64,000 nucleotides of DNA from Calothrix sp. NIES-3974. Lineage in GTDB: Bacteria; Cyanobacteriota; Cyanobacteriia; Cyanobacteriales; Nostocaceae. Numbering within the stretch: position 1 is the stretch's first letter; each line of letters starts with the position of its first letter. The DNA is taken from contig NZ_AP018254.1 in assembly GCF_002368395.1 (NCBI RefSeq), positions 5,890,001 through 5,954,000 of the forward strand. Direction: 5' to 3'. The notes beneath the pieces are model-generated. The model was given only the letters and a program-made list of their open reading frames with translations, was not told the origin of the DNA and made no database searches. The position numbers and the translations under genes are program-made. Positions 48,119 through 58,068 of the stretch are shown in pieces.

Positions 48119-48658
48119 TTACGCCCACCAAGGTTCTTCCCCTGTGCGGAAATCGGTCTCCGTCCAGGGTGTCAACAAGATTTTATCGTCTTCCACATTG
48201 GCATGGCTCAACGCCAGAGAACGAGGTGCAGGTCCGCGCACCACTTTACCAGTTGCATCATACTGGGAACCATGACAAGGACACTTAAATTTATTTTCCG
48301 CCGCGTTCCAGGGAACAACACAACCTAAATGGGTACAAACCGCGTTAATCCCATAATCGCTAATCGCTTCTTTGCTCTCGACGACAATATAGGTTGGGTC
48401 TCCCTTTAACCCTTGGACAAGAACGCGATCGCCCACATTGTGACTTGCCAAAAACTGGCTTACCAACACATCATTGCCCAGTTCATCCTTTGCACTGGTT
48501 CCACCACCCGCACTGCCGCTTGCCGGAGGAATAAAATACTTCACCACAGGATACAATGCACCCAGAGCAACTCCTGTCACCGTCCCAAATGTGAGAAGAT
48601 TCATGAATTGCCGTCGTCCCATATCGGGAACATCCATTGATTCGGAAAACTGAGCCAT
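48119..48658 (-). CDS. petC: Cytochrome b6f Rieske iron-sulfur subunit
   Basis: The 179-residue protein has an N-terminal stromal part with a twin-Arg motif (GRRQFMNLL), one membrane helix (about 20-42) that serves as uncleaved anchor, a Gly/Ser hinge ([10 protein letters not shown]) and the Rieske domain with cluster-binding CTHLGC and CPCHGSQY. It oxidises plastoquinol and passes the electron to cytochrome f. Length and start are normal. It precedes petA on the minus strand and is divergent from the DUF3067 gene. Confidence 0.99.
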   Translation of the reverse strand: MAQFSESMDVPDMGRRQFMNLLTFGTVTGVALGALYPVVKYFIPPASGSAGGGTSAKDELGNDVLVSQFLASHNVGDRVLVQGLKGDPTYIVVESKEAISDYGINAVCTHLGCVVPWNAAENKFKCPCHGSQYDATGKVVRGPAPRSLALSHANVEDDKILLTPWTETDFRTGEEPWWA

Positions 48659-48886
48659 AATCTACGCGTTCTTTGTGTATTTTGTTTAACTATTTTTTGA
48701 CTTGAGTTCTAAAATATCGAAAAACCCAGGTCGAAATCAATCTGCCGTTTTGCCCACTCGCCAGCTAGAATTCCTTGACAAAAGAACTTTCTAGCATTTC
48801 CTATGGTAGCATTACATTTCTTTATATTCCTATCATACTTGAGTCACCTAAATTAACAACCAACACGAAATGTAAAATTAGATTAC

Positions 48887-49207
48887 ATGAATTCTATGAG
48901 CGGAGAGAAATTACGTCAGTTGTTATTGAGCAAATGGGGACGCTCCTACGATGTCCAGTTGCGTCGCACCCAGGGTAAAATATTTGTACAAATAATGTGG
49001 AAGTATCTAGAACAGGCTTCTTTCCCGTTGAGCGAGGAAGAATATGTTCAGCATCTGGATAACATCGCTAACTATTTGGATGGTTTAGGGGTGACTGGAC
49101 AAGTAAGTTTGTATATTCAACAAACCCGCGAAAAACCTCGCTTGGGAAAAGCTGTCAGTATCCCTGTAGATTTGGGTGAACGTGCTAGCGAATGGCTAGT
49201 ACAATAG
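48887..49207 (+). CDS. DUF3067 family protein
   Basis: The 106-residue protein matches the cyanobacterial/plastid DUF3067 pattern: LRQLLLSKWGRSYDVQLRRT, GKIFVQIMWKYLEQASFPL and LDNIANYLDGLGV. The role is unknown; homologues occur in plants and algae, which suggests a link with photosynthesis or plastid maintenance. It is soluble. Met4 is an alternative start. It is divergently arranged with petC over a 228-bp shared promoter region. Confidence 0.9.
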   Translation: MNSMSGEKLRQLLLSKWGRSYDVQLRRTQGKIFVQIMWKYLEQASFPLSEEEYVQHLDNIANYLDGLGVTGQVSLYIQQTREKPRLGKAVSIPVDLGERASEWLVQ

Positions 49208-49353
49208 TACAGAAATACGGGAGACAGGAGGTGTAATTACTGTGACGGGAAATCGCTACAATTATCCTGAACTAAAATGTATAATTATTTCCTACTTTAT
49301 AGAGCAAAAATTCGACCGTTAAAAATGGATTTATCAACGCTGAATTTTTGATT

Positions 49354-50721
49354 TTAATCTAACTTTAAGGGTAGTAAAAGCGTAAACTCTGTCCATTTTT
49401 CAGTACAAGTGTGAAAAATCTGACCTTGGTGATTTTTAGTGATAATTTCCTGAGAAATCGATAAACCAACACCAGTGAGTTTATCTCGCTTGGTAGTAAA
49501 GAAAGGTTGAAAAATTTTGTCTTGAATTTCTGCGGGAATACCTTTACCGTTATCAGCGATTTTAATGATGACATTCTCCCGGTCTAGGCCAGTTGTGATT
49601 TTAATTTGCGGTGAATTAGCTAATTCCCGATGAGCAAATTTTTCTTCAACGGCATCAATGGCATCAATGGCATTAGTAATAATGTTTAAAAATACCTGAT
49701 TAATTTGTCCAGAATAGCAGGTAACTAGGGGTAGACTACCATAGTCTTTAATCACTTGAATGGGAGGACGATTCGTTTGAGCTTTGAGACGATATTGGAG
49801 AATCATTAAAGTCGTTTCTATCCCTTCATGGATATCAACAGCCTTTTTCTTGTTACCATCGTGACGGGAAAAATTTCTGACGGATTGCATAATCCCGTGA
49901 ATGCGATCGCTCCCTAATTTCATCGAGGAAATCAACTTCGGTAAATCTTCCATAATATGGTCTAAATCAATGTTTTCAATTAATTCCTGAATTTCTGGAT
50001 CTGATTGGTTAAATTTTTGTCGATATGTTTTCACCAGGTGAATTAAATCATGGGTATACTGATTCGCATGGTAAATATTTGTAGAAATCAAACCAATCGG
50101 GTTATTCACCTCATGCGCAACCCCAGCAAATACTTCTCCCAGGGAAAAGATTTTTTCATTTTGTACAAGCTGCAACTGGGTTTTTTGTAATTCTTCTAAT
50201 GCCATCATTAGTTCTGCCGTTCTTTCCCTCACCCGTTGCTCTAAGTTTTGTTTTTCCTGTTCTAATTCTAAATGTAAACGTCGAATTTTTAATTGTAATT
50301 CAATTCTGGCTACAACTTCATCTTGATGAAAAGGTTTAGTAATATAATCGACCGCACCTAACTTTAAACCTCTAACTTTTTCCAACGTATCCGTTAATGC
50401 GGTCATAAAAATGATAGGAATATCTTTGGTATCCGCATCACTTTGTAAGCGAGAACAAGTTTCAAAACCATCGATTTTTGGCATCATGATATCAAGTAAA
50501 ATCAAATCAGGATGGTTATCTTTAGCTTGTTGAATACCACTCTCTCCATCCATTTCGACTAATACTTCATAACCAGCATTCATTAAAGTCCCACAAATTA
50601 CCTCTAAATTAGTCGGACTATCATCAATAACTAAAATTGTAGGTTTAGCTTCAACTGCTACCTGGACCAGGGATATTTTTTCCCCAAGGTTTACTGGATT
50701 TAAACTAGATTCTGATATCAT
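49354..50721 (-). CDS. Response regulator-histidine kinase hybrid
   Basis: The 455-residue soluble protein has a receiver domain (about 28-145) with Asp77 (LILLDIMMPKIDGFE), a coiled coil with RVRERTAELMMAL, an HPK4-type dimerisation helix with AGVAHEVNNPIGLI, and a HATPase domain (NIITNAIDAID, IADNGKGIPAEI, GVGLSISQEII). It should autophosphorylate and pass phosphate to its own or another receiver. Such proteins often serve phototaxis, motility or stress pathways in cyanobacteria. A larger hybrid kinase gene lies upstream on the same strand (232-bp gap), a possible partner. Confidence 0.94.
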   Translation of the reverse strand: MISESSLNPVNLGEKISLVQVAVEAKPTILVIDDSPTNLEVICGTLMNAGYEVLVEMDGESGIQQAKDNHPDLILLDIMMPKIDGFETCSRLQSDADTKDIPIIFMTALTDTLEKVRGLKLGAVDYITKPFHQDEVVARIELQLKIRRLHLELEQEKQNLEQRVRERTAELMMALEELQKTQLQLVQNEKIFSLGEVFAGVAHEVNNPIGLISTNIYHANQYTHDLIHLVKTYRQKFNQSDPEIQELIENIDLDHIMEDLPKLISSMKLGSDRIHGIMQSVRNFSRHDGNKKKAVDIHEGIETTLMILQYRLKAQTNRPPIQVIKDYGSLPLVTCYSGQINQVFLNIITNAIDAIDAVEEKFAHRELANSPQIKITTGLDRENVIIKIADNGKGIPAEIQDKIFQPFFTTKRDKLTGVGLSISQEIITKNHQGQIFHTCTEKWTEFTLLLPLKLD

Positions 50722-50953
50722 ATATATTTATCTCGCGGTTAATGATAAGTATTTGAATATAGAGTATTTTGAAGTATTCCCTTGCTTGCTAATAAATAAC
50801 AATTATCTCCATCAATTATCTGGAAAGGATTGGCGAATATATAATAGAATCAGACAAAGCTATTCTGGGATTTTCAAGGTATATTTTTGTTAAAAAAACG
50901 ATTATGTAATTATGATGTATTAACAATTATATTAAATATTCAAATAGTTGCTC

Positions 50954-53287
50954 CTAGTTCCGTACATTTTTAGCTAAAAAATCACGAATTTTCTGAATAT
51001 TGAAAGTTTGAGTATACTCACGTAGTTTTTTGACAAACTTACCATAGCTTGGATCGAGTGCTTCTATGCGTATTAGTTCATCTTGAATACCGCGAATCTG
51101 TCCCCTTTTGGCAAATTCTACCAAGGAAGCAATCACCGAAAAGGGAGGAATAGATATTTCACCTTGAACTTCTACATTGGTATCCTCAATAGTATGATTG
51201 GCATAAATCCAATTGATACCTAACTGCTGATTTAACACCTGATATAACTCATCTGTATTAATGGGTTTAGATAAAAAAGCATCTACACCTTTGTGAGTAG
51301 TCATATTTTGTTCATATTCCATCACAATATGAGAAGAAAGGATAAACTTAGTTGCAGATAGATGGGGACAGCAACGAATTTTTGCCGCTAATTCCCATCC
51401 ATCCATAATTGGCATCCCCATATCAGAAATTATCAAATCTGGTTGGATAACCTCAGCTTGTTGCAGAGCGTCATTCCCATTATCAGCTTCAAAAATCATA
51501 AACTTTAAAGGTTCAAGTAAACTAATTAAAATACTACGATTTTTCCAGTTATCATCAACGATGAGAATCTTCTTTTTCTCTCCTGTATAGCCCACTATTT
51601 TTCCAGAGGAGTTAATGGTACTATTCTCTGTCCAATCGTGGGTAATTTCACAAATCAGCGCAAACGAAAAAACACTTCCGGTAGGGATTTTACTTTTAAT
51701 TTTGAGTGTGCTACCCATTTTTTGCAGAATTTTCTGACTCAGAGCGATCGCAAATCCAGGTTCATCCCCTTTTGGCTGATGATTATAGACATTTTCAAAC
51801 GGGGAAAATAGACTTTGGATTTGCTCATTAGTTAAACCACCATCGGTTTTACTAATTTTGATATTAATAACTTGATTATTTTGATTACGGGGATAGGGAA
51901 AAGCCTGAATTGTCAGTTTTACATATCCCTGGTTAGTAGATTTAATTGCATAACTAATTAAATTTGTCATCACCTGACGTAGACGATTTTTATCCGCATT
52001 AATTCCAATCGGTAAATTAAAAGACGGATTATAAATTAACTTTATGCCTTTTTGCTCCGCTTGCACTCGACAAGTTTCCACAATTCTTTGACAAAATGAT
52101 GGGAATTGAAAATCAACCGGGTTTAATTCAAGATTATCAGTTTCTAATTTAGAAAAATCGAGGATATCATTTACCAACTCAAGCAGGTGAGAACCACAAT
52201 TATAAATGGTAGTAATTCCCCGTTGTTGTTCCGGATTTAAATCCGGCGATCGCATCATAATTTGTGCATAGCCTAAAATTCCATTTAAAGGTGTACGTAG
52301 TTCGTGACTGATATTGGCTAAAAATCTAGTTTTTGTATCAGAAATATTCTCAATTTCTGCTTGTAATGTTTGATTTTGATGGTGAAGATAATTAATATAT
52401 TCCCTCAATCTATCGAGCATTATCCGGAGTTTAGATACATCATCATCAATTTGACTAATATCATGAATTTCTCCTGTGTCTGTAAGCATTTTTGTGAGAA
52501 GATTTTGAGTTTGATGATTGATATCACTAATTGGTTTTAGCAATTTTTGACTAAATCGTAAACTGATATAGGATGTCAGCAGTAAACTCAAACAAAAAAA
52601 ACAAATCAGGAGTAGCTGATACACAAAATTCCCCTGATTTACCGTTTTTTCGGCAATTTCTGATGCTGCTGTTAGCTGTTCTATTCGCTGAGATAACTGA
52701 TAAACTAATTGACGATGGATAGGTAAGCTTTCTTGAGTTATTCTCCTCAACTGCTGTCTCAATTCCAATTCGTTCCTAAACTTCTGACTGGTGTTTAGAA
52801 TTGTTTCTATTTGCAATAAAAATTGCTGGTGGCTATTTTGAGATTCCCTTAACCATAAGTTAAATCTGGAGTCAGATAGATGGGTCGGGAAATCTAATAC
52901 AACTTGAATTAAATAACGAGTACGTTTTACCCTCTGGAGAAAAGAATCACGCACTTGGAAATCGGTTTGTAAGTCAGCAGGAGGAAAATCAACCAATTTC
53001 TGTAAAGCTAAACTATGATGACCTAATTCATTCAAAAGACGAATTTGACTTTGTAATAATCCATAGGAACGATTCACCGATGACCGGGAGTATTCCCCCA
53101 CCTTTATTCCCAGTAACATCAGTGATACAAATATCAATAACGCGATCGCATTTCCGGCAATGATTTTTTGTTCTAAACGGAAATTATCAATCCTAGTGAC
53201 AACCAAACCGAATTTCCATAACTTCAAGCGTTGATACCACTTCAAGTTAGATTCTGGGATAGAATTATCTTTGTCAAATTGCACCAT
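50954..53287 (-). CDS. Membrane hybrid histidine kinase with degenerate ATP-binding domain
   Basis: The 777-residue protein has two membrane helices (about 42-64 and 225-247) around a helical periplasmic domain, a coiled coil, HisKA with the acceptor His (ANISHELRTPLNGILG), a HATPase-like domain (VMTNLISYAIKSTN) and a receiver domain with ILIVDDN and LIISDMGMPIMDGWE. The kinase domain is atypical: the G1 box reads KISKTDGGLTNEQ and the G2 box GDEPGFAIALSQ, in place of DxGxG and GxGLG. ATP binding may be weak, so it may act as a phosphatase, scaffold or receiver. Its C-terminal helical tail resembles that of the CHASE2 kinase. Confidence 0.9.
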   Translation of the reverse strand: MVQFDKDNSIPESNLKWYQRLKLWKFGLVVTRIDNFRLEQKIIAGNAIALLIFVSLMLLGIKVGEYSRSSVNRSYGLLQSQIRLLNELGHHSLALQKLVDFPPADLQTDFQVRDSFLQRVKRTRYLIQVVLDFPTHLSDSRFNLWLRESQNSHQQFLLQIETILNTSQKFRNELELRQQLRRITQESLPIHRQLVYQLSQRIEQLTAASEIAEKTVNQGNFVYQLLLICFFCLSLLLTSYISLRFSQKLLKPISDINHQTQNLLTKMLTDTGEIHDISQIDDDVSKLRIMLDRLREYINYLHHQNQTLQAEIENISDTKTRFLANISHELRTPLNGILGYAQIMMRSPDLNPEQQRGITTIYNCGSHLLELVNDILDFSKLETDNLELNPVDFQFPSFCQRIVETCRVQAEQKGIKLIYNPSFNLPIGINADKNRLRQVMTNLISYAIKSTNQGYVKLTIQAFPYPRNQNNQVINIKISKTDGGLTNEQIQSLFSPFENVYNHQPKGDEPGFAIALSQKILQKMGSTLKIKSKIPTGSVFSFALICEITHDWTENSTINSSGKIVGYTGEKKKILIVDDNWKNRSILISLLEPLKFMIFEADNGNDALQQAEVIQPDLIISDMGMPIMDGWELAAKIRCCPHLSATKFILSSHIVMEYEQNMTTHKGVDAFLSKPINTDELYQVLNQQLGINWIYANHTIEDTNVEVQGEISIPPFSVIASLVEFAKRGQIRGIQDELIRIEALDPSYGKFVKKLREYTQTFNIQKIRDFLAKNVRN

Positions 53288-53550
53288 CAGATATACATCA
53301 GCTTTTTATACGTGTTATCACTGTTGTCTCCTGTCAAAGACTAGGACAAAAATTCATCCAGTCTCTTTACCTGTATGCAGGTTGACATACCTTTCCACTT
53401 GTATAATGCCCAAAATCAAGACAAAAGCTATATCTCCCTTGTAAATATAGGTTCTAGTGTCAGCAGTAGATGTTGGCTGCTCCAGTGATAAAATCCACAA
53501 CACGCTTAGAGAAAGATGATGTAAAATGCCGTAAAACTGGGGACAAAAGT

Positions 53551-53850
53551 ATGAGAATCTGGCTAGCTTGTTTTGTTGTTCTATTTGCTTTAGCAGAATT
53601 ATTCGATTGGGTTAAAGACCTGTCCTTACCCCTACCAATATATATTCTGGGTGGTGCTTTTCTCGCGATCGCATCCAACTACGACAAATTAATTCACACC
53701 TATCACCCCACCGGGAATGATATTACCGAAATTGTCACCGATATCCCCCACCTAGAATCATCAAAAGCAACACCAATTACCCTCACCCAAGAACTACAAC
53801 CCCATGAGACAGTAGTACTTGACCAAATCAACAATACTGGGTCGAGGTAG
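53551..53850 (+). CDS. Small membrane protein of unknown function
   Basis: ATG 53551 (MRIWLACFVVLFALAELFDW) is preferred over the longer frame, whose first 27 residues are not membrane-like. The 99-residue protein has two membrane segments (about 2-20 and 25-45) and a soluble tail (TYHPTGNDITEIVTDIPH...). I do not recognise a named family, but the start resembles conserved small cyanobacterial membrane proteins. It is followed by the repeat-rich gene-free region. Confidence 0.7.
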   Translation: MRIWLACFVVLFALAELFDWVKDLSLPLPIYILGGAFLAIASNYDKLIHTYHPTGNDITEIVTDIPHLESSKATPITLTQELQPHETVVLDQINNTGSR

Positions 53851-54007
53851 GTCAGGGAAGTAGGGGAAGAAAATGTATCAAAATATGGGTGAAATGGTGC
53901 AAGTAAGTCGGCGTTCAAAAATCAAGGTATGTCCGAAACAAGTGAAACGCAGTCAAAGGAGGCAATTTAACCTGAATTCGACGGGTTTTAAACGCAATAA
54001 TCTTTGT

Positions 54008-54204
54008 GAATCAAGGATTTCGGAAGTTAAAGTTCAAAGCAACCTCTAACTTTCGTTGAGAACAAAGTTAATAACTTGTCGTCGCCAACCTCTCTGTAGG
54101 ACTTGCTGAAAAATAGTAAAGACGGGATATATCGCGTCTCTATATCTTTTAAGAGAGGGTATATAGTTCCAGAAAATATAAATAAGACCAACTCCCTATT
54201 CCCT
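54008..54204 (+). repeat. ~200-bp direct repeat, copy 1
   Basis: It starts GAATCAAGGATTTCGGAAG, contains TCGTTGAGAACAAAGTTAAT and the AGACGGGATATATCGCGTCT palindrome (54120-54139), and ends AGACCAACTCCCTATTCCCT. Confidence 0.85.
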
Positions 54205-54424
54205 GAGAGGGTGACAAGGTGGATGTAACCTAGGTAGGGCAAGGCTTTCGTTTTAACGGCTGCTGAAAAGATAAAAATTAATTTTAGCGATCGCTCAACG
54301 GGAGGATGAGAGTTTTAAGCACTGGTGGATAGGAAAATATTAGTGTTGGCTTTTTATCTTTTCAGTATCTATCGTCTGAAAAGCTTGCCCTATAACGAGT
54401 TGATGATGCTTGTCTCTCCTTCAG

Positions 54425-54630
54425 GAATCAATAATTTTGGAAGTCCAAGTTCAAAGCAATCTCTAACTTTCGTTGAGAACAAAGTTAATAACTTGTCGTC
54501 GCAAACCTCTCTGTAGGACTTGCTGAAAAATAGTAAAGACGCGATATATCGCGTTTCTATATCTTGTAAGCTTTAGAGGGTATTTTAGTTCCAGAAAGCG
54601 CAAATAAATAAGACCAACTCCCTATTCCCT
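54425..54630 (+). repeat. ~200-bp direct repeat, copy 2
   Basis: It has the same order of words as copy 1 with the palindrome at 54537-54556 and a few short insertions near the end (for example CAAATAAATAAGACC). The two copies are separated by 220 bp. Confidence 0.85.
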
Positions 54631-54746
54631 ACCCTTACGAAAAGACTTTTTCCGCAGACCCTACTTAACGTGAATTCGATGGATTGTAAAGGCTATAATC
54701 CCTGTGAATCAATGATTTTGCAAGTTAAGGTTTAAAGTAACCTCAT

Positions 54747-54886
54747 CCATTAGTTAAGAACAAAGTCAATAACTGACTGATTTCAGGTTTAATGATTTTA
54801 TTCTCAACATCATACTTGGAGGTTTTTAAAAACTTTTATTTCCTACGAATGATACTGGACAAGACTTTCAGGCTTCATAACTCATC
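54747..54886 (+). repeat. Dispersed repeat D, copy 2
   Basis: It matches 24107-24243, including GATTTTATTCTCAA and GGAGGTTTTTAAAAACTTTT. Confidence 0.8.
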
Positions 54887-54936
54887 GAACTCACGTCTAC
54901 TTACATTTTTTTAGATGGAAGTTCACAATCAAAAAC

Positions 54937-54967
54937 AAAAAAGGCGAACAAATGTTTGCCTTTTTTT
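54937..54967. terminator. Bidirectional Rho-independent terminator downstream of fabD
   Basis: The hairpin GGCGAACA-AA-TGTTTGCC (54943-54960, one G-T pair) is flanked by an A-run before and seven T after. On the minus strand it lies about 180 bp after the fabD stop. Confidence 0.85.
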
Positions 54968-55146
54968 GATTCTGATCAAGTCTCTAATTACCAAAAAAAG
55001 TGAAGCTGGCTCCAGTCTCAATAATTTTCAGCGAATTCTCAATATTAATGACACCATTCTCAAATAGCTCACGTAGAAATCAGCCTTTGAGACTTTAGAT
55101 ATTGACCTTGACAAATTTGCTGATACAATAGGGTATTATGGCCATT

Positions 55147-56043
55147 TTATATGCAATTATCACCCCATTGAGCCAACTCCGCAGCATTACGAACATTGTC
55201 TAGTTGCATATCTCCACAGGTACGCTTAATAAGACCCGTGAGAACATTACCTGGACCAATCTCCACCACATGGGTAATACCGTGGTCTGCCAACCCTAAA
55301 GAAATCTCCCGCCAACGTACTGAACCCGTCATTTGTTGCATCAGTCGCTGTTTTAAAACATTTCCATCTTGGGTGGGAGTGGGTTCCACATTTGACATTA
55401 CTGGTATTGAAGCAGGTAAAAATTCCACAGAGGTTAGAACATCTTGAAACTCCTGGGCAGCCGCAGCCATCAAGGGAGAGTGAAATGCACCCGATACATT
55501 CAGCGGAATAGCGCGTTTCGCCTTGACCTTCTCCATCACCATCTTCACAGCTTCCGGCGTACCCGATATCACCACCTGTTCCGGACTATTATCATTCGCC
55601 AATACCACGTCAGGGGTTTGCCCAATTACCCGTTCCAACTCATCTCGATCAAATTTAATCATTGCTGCCATCATTCCCCCAGCAGCATTTTCCATCAGTT
55701 CCGCCCGTCGTTTGACCAAACGCAATCCGGCAGACCATTCAAAGACACCAGCGACGTACAGAGCAATGTACTCACCTAAACTGTGCCCAGCGACAAAATC
55801 AGGTAAGGTTTTTTGTTTCAGCAAGTCGGCAAGAATACTTTCAACAACGTATAAACACGGTTGAGTGTAGAGGGTTTGTCCCAGCTTTGCTTCGTCATGT
55901 TGACAAACCGCAATTACCGACCATCCTAAAATTTCCTCCGCCTGTGCAAAACGCTGTTGAGCTAGAGGCAAGTCAATCAAATCAACACCCATACCAAGGA
56001 CTTGAGAACCTTGTCCGGGGAACACCCATGCAGTCTTAGACAT
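55147..56043 (-). CDS. fabD: Malonyl-CoA:ACP transacylase
   Basis: The 298-residue protein has the start VFPGQGSQVLGMG, the nucleophile elbow VAGHSLGEYIAL with Ser88, the MQxA-like region and GAFHSPLM with the catalytic His near 197. It loads malonyl groups onto acyl carrier protein for fatty acid elongation. The length is normal. It is third in plsX, fabH, fabD on the minus strand, but a 436-bp spacer separates it from fabH. Confidence 0.97.
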   Translation of the reverse strand: MSKTAWVFPGQGSQVLGMGVDLIDLPLAQQRFAQAEEILGWSVIAVCQHDEAKLGQTLYTQPCLYVVESILADLLKQKTLPDFVAGHSLGEYIALYVAGVFEWSAGLRLVKRRAELMENAAGGMMAAMIKFDRDELERVIGQTPDVVLANDNSPEQVVISGTPEAVKMVMEKVKAKRAIPLNVSGAFHSPLMAAAAQEFQDVLTSVEFLPASIPVMSNVEPTPTQDGNVLKQRLMQQMTGSVRWREISLGLADHGITHVVEIGPGNVLTGLIKRTCGDMQLDNVRNAAELAQWGDNCI

Positions 56044-56479
56044 TTCCGATTTGTAAATAAAGTGAGTAGGGAGTGGGGAGTGAGGGAAAAGTGTTTCCTA
56101 GTGTGGCTTCGCTGTGAGCGTTCGCCAAACATCTGAATGATTGCGTACAGAAGTACTTTCAGAAGAAAGCTGCGCCTACATGGGGAACTCGTTTACAAAC
56201 AGAGTGAGTAGTAGTGTAGACGCACAAGTGGCAAGACAAGAGGCTGTAGGGAACTGGGGATAGGAAAAGAGGGCTTGTCAAGGCAGGTTTTTGACGAGTA
56301 ATTGGGTATGGCATGGACTAGGATTATACTGCAAGTGGTTAATCAGCTAATCGCTGCGTCTATGGAGATACAACCTATACCGGAGGTTTTTGAGGGATTT
56401 GGAAATTGGGACTTTTCACCATTTTGAGTCTGTATTCCGCACAACCTCCTCTATTCTGTTTTCTATCTCCTCCAGCAAG
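56044..56479. other. 436-bp spacer between fabH and fabD
   Basis: The spacer contains assorted short intergenic words (AGTGGGGAGTGAGGG; CTATTCTGTTTTCTATCTCC) but no gene or clear repeat copy. It is unusually long for this operon. Confidence 0.6.
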
Positions 56480-57490
56480 CTATCTTCCCCATTGAAAAAT
56501 CACCGCACCCCAACTTAAGCCAGCACCAAAACCGGAGGCAGCAATTACATCATTAACTTGAATTTTCCCATCGCGTACAGCCTCATTTAAAGCCAGGGGA
56601 ATAGAAGCGGCAGAAGTATTGCCATATTCAGCAAGATTGCTAATCACCTTATCAGCAGGAATACCCAAACGTTCAGCCACCGCATCTAAAATCCGTTGAT
56701 TGGCTTGGTGCATTAACAACCAATCAATGTCCTCCACATTCAGATTGGCGTAATATAGGGCTTTATCAATGACTTCGGGGACTTTTTGAACAGCGAAGCG
56801 ATAAACCTCCTTGCCGTTCATGGTTACTGTTTGGTAGCAACCTTTGCCAACGCTAACTCCGGAAACCAATTCCTGGGCTTGAGCTTGGTAGGCTAAATTC
56901 AGATAATGGTTCTGACTGCCATCGCTTCTCATTTCAAACCCCAGTAATTTATCCTGACTCGAAGCCTGCATCACCACGGCACCAGCACCATCACCAAAGA
57001 GGACACAGGTAGTTCTATCTTGCCAATTGACCCAACGGGAGTGGATATCAGCCCCAATTAATAATACATGGCGATAGACACCTGTACGAATATATTGGGA
57101 TGCAGTCACCATGCCAAAAATAAAGCCGGAACAGGCAGCAGTTAAATCGAAGGCAACCGCTCGGGTTGCACCTAACTCCGCTTGGATTTTACAGGCACTG
57201 CCATACATATCATCGGCTGTGGAAGTTGCCAATAAGATTAAATCAATGTCATCTGGGGTAATCCCAGCCATTGCGATCGCATCCCGTCCCGCTTGAGCAG
57301 CTAAGGTTGCCAATGATTCATCGGCAGCAGCAATATGTCGATTCCGAATCCCTGTCCGAGTCCGAATCCACTCATCACTAGTATCAACCAATACGGACAT
57401 CGCCTGATTATCCAAGCATTTCGATGGGGTTGCCGACCCACATCCAGTCATTGCTACGCCTATATTTTGTACGTTCACCCTTCCCACCAA
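56480..57490 (-). CDS. fabH: Beta-ketoacyl-ACP synthase III
   Basis: The 336-residue thiolase-fold enzyme has the catalytic triad in context: Cys in DLTAACSGFIFGM, His in LLMHQANQRI and Asn in EYGNTSAASIPLAL. It condenses acetyl-CoA with malonyl-ACP to start fatty acid synthesis. TSDEWIRTRTGIRNRHIA is the typical FabH N-terminal signature. It lies after plsX with a long spacer containing a family B element. Confidence 0.97.
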   Translation of the reverse strand: MVGRVNVQNIGVAMTGCGSATPSKCLDNQAMSVLVDTSDEWIRTRTGIRNRHIAAADESLATLAAQAGRDAIAMAGITPDDIDLILLATSTADDMYGSACKIQAELGATRAVAFDLTAACSGFIFGMVTASQYIRTGVYRHVLLIGADIHSRWVNWQDRTTCVLFGDGAGAVVMQASSQDKLLGFEMRSDGSQNHYLNLAYQAQAQELVSGVSVGKGCYQTVTMNGKEVYRFAVQKVPEVIDKALYYANLNVEDIDWLLMHQANQRILDAVAERLGIPADKVISNLAEYGNTSAASIPLALNEAVRDGKIQVNDVIAASGFGAGLSWGAVIFQWGR

Positions 57491-57551
57491 TCCCTATTTT
57501 CTACTCTCACATCTGAGTGATCTAAACACTGAGATTTAGACTAATCCTGGA

Positions 57552-57678
57552 TTTCTCACGAGTAAGTTATAAGCCTTGAGTAACGGATTGTATTTTCCTT
57601 GTACTCCCTGCTCTCTGTACAGACGACCCGACGAGTCGTCTGGACTATCCCTGTGAGTTTTAGGGTTTTGTGAGAAAT
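57552..57678 (+). mobile_element. Family B MITE-like repeat between plsX and fabH, carrying a GACGACCC palindrome
   Basis: It starts ATTTCTCACGAGTAAGTTATAAG and ends GAGTTTTAGGGTTTTGTGAGAAAT-GCGGA. In the middle lies AGACGACCCGACGAGTCGTCT (57621-57641), the palindrome family seen alone elsewhere, so one repeat has been inserted in the other. Confidence 0.8.
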
Positions 57679-57702
57679 GCGGATAACACCGATGGGGAAA
57701 GT

Positions 57703-58068
57703 ATGGTCAAAACTACCAGGAAAATTCCACGGAATTTACTTGCTTGGTTTGACCAATATTTCCTTCACGGTACAGAGCAAGCTGATTTATCGTTGTGGAA
57801 CCAATCATCAGCTATTCGTCAAGTGGCTTGTCTAGGACAAAGTTTACCAAACCGCGTACCCAAATCCCAAATCCGTCTGGGAAAGTTTGTCTTTGAAGAA
57901 AAATCTCCAAGCTCCTTTCCGGAGAAATCACCCGACGCTAAAGCCATCCAAAATCGAAAATTCAAAATCGAAAATTGTTTGACTCTGCACCGGAAGTCAA
58001 GACAAAATCAGCTCGATTCACTTTGTAAAGTTGAATATTGGGACTGGATGCGTTGTAGAACTTCGTGA
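57703..58068 (+). CDS. Doubtful hypothetical protein
   Basis: An open frame of about 121 codons from ATG 57703 (MVKTTRKIPRNLLAWFDQYF) overlaps the last 61 bases of plsX in antisense and its last third is spacer-type (NRKFKIENC from AAAATTCAAAATCGAAAATTG). The first 70 residues look more protein-like (SLWNQSSAIRQVACLGQSLP). It could be a remnant or a chance frame. I do not recognise it. Confidence 0.25.
   Translation: MVKTTRKIPRNLLAWFDQYFLHGTEQADLSLWNQSSAIRQVACLGQSLPNRVPKSQIRLGKFVFEEKSPSSFPEKSPDAKAIQNRKFKIENCLTLHRKSRQNQLDSLCKVEYWDWMRCRTS

Larger units (their letters stand above)
53851..55146. other. 1.3-kb gene-free repeat region
   Basis: The region holds the 53855 repeat, two copies of a ~200-bp unit (54008-54204 and 54425-54630), the pair TGAATTCGAYGG...GTGAATCAA (53973-54020 and 54670-54715), repeat D copy 2 and a terminator. 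Open frames are short and do not look coding. Confidence 0.8.
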
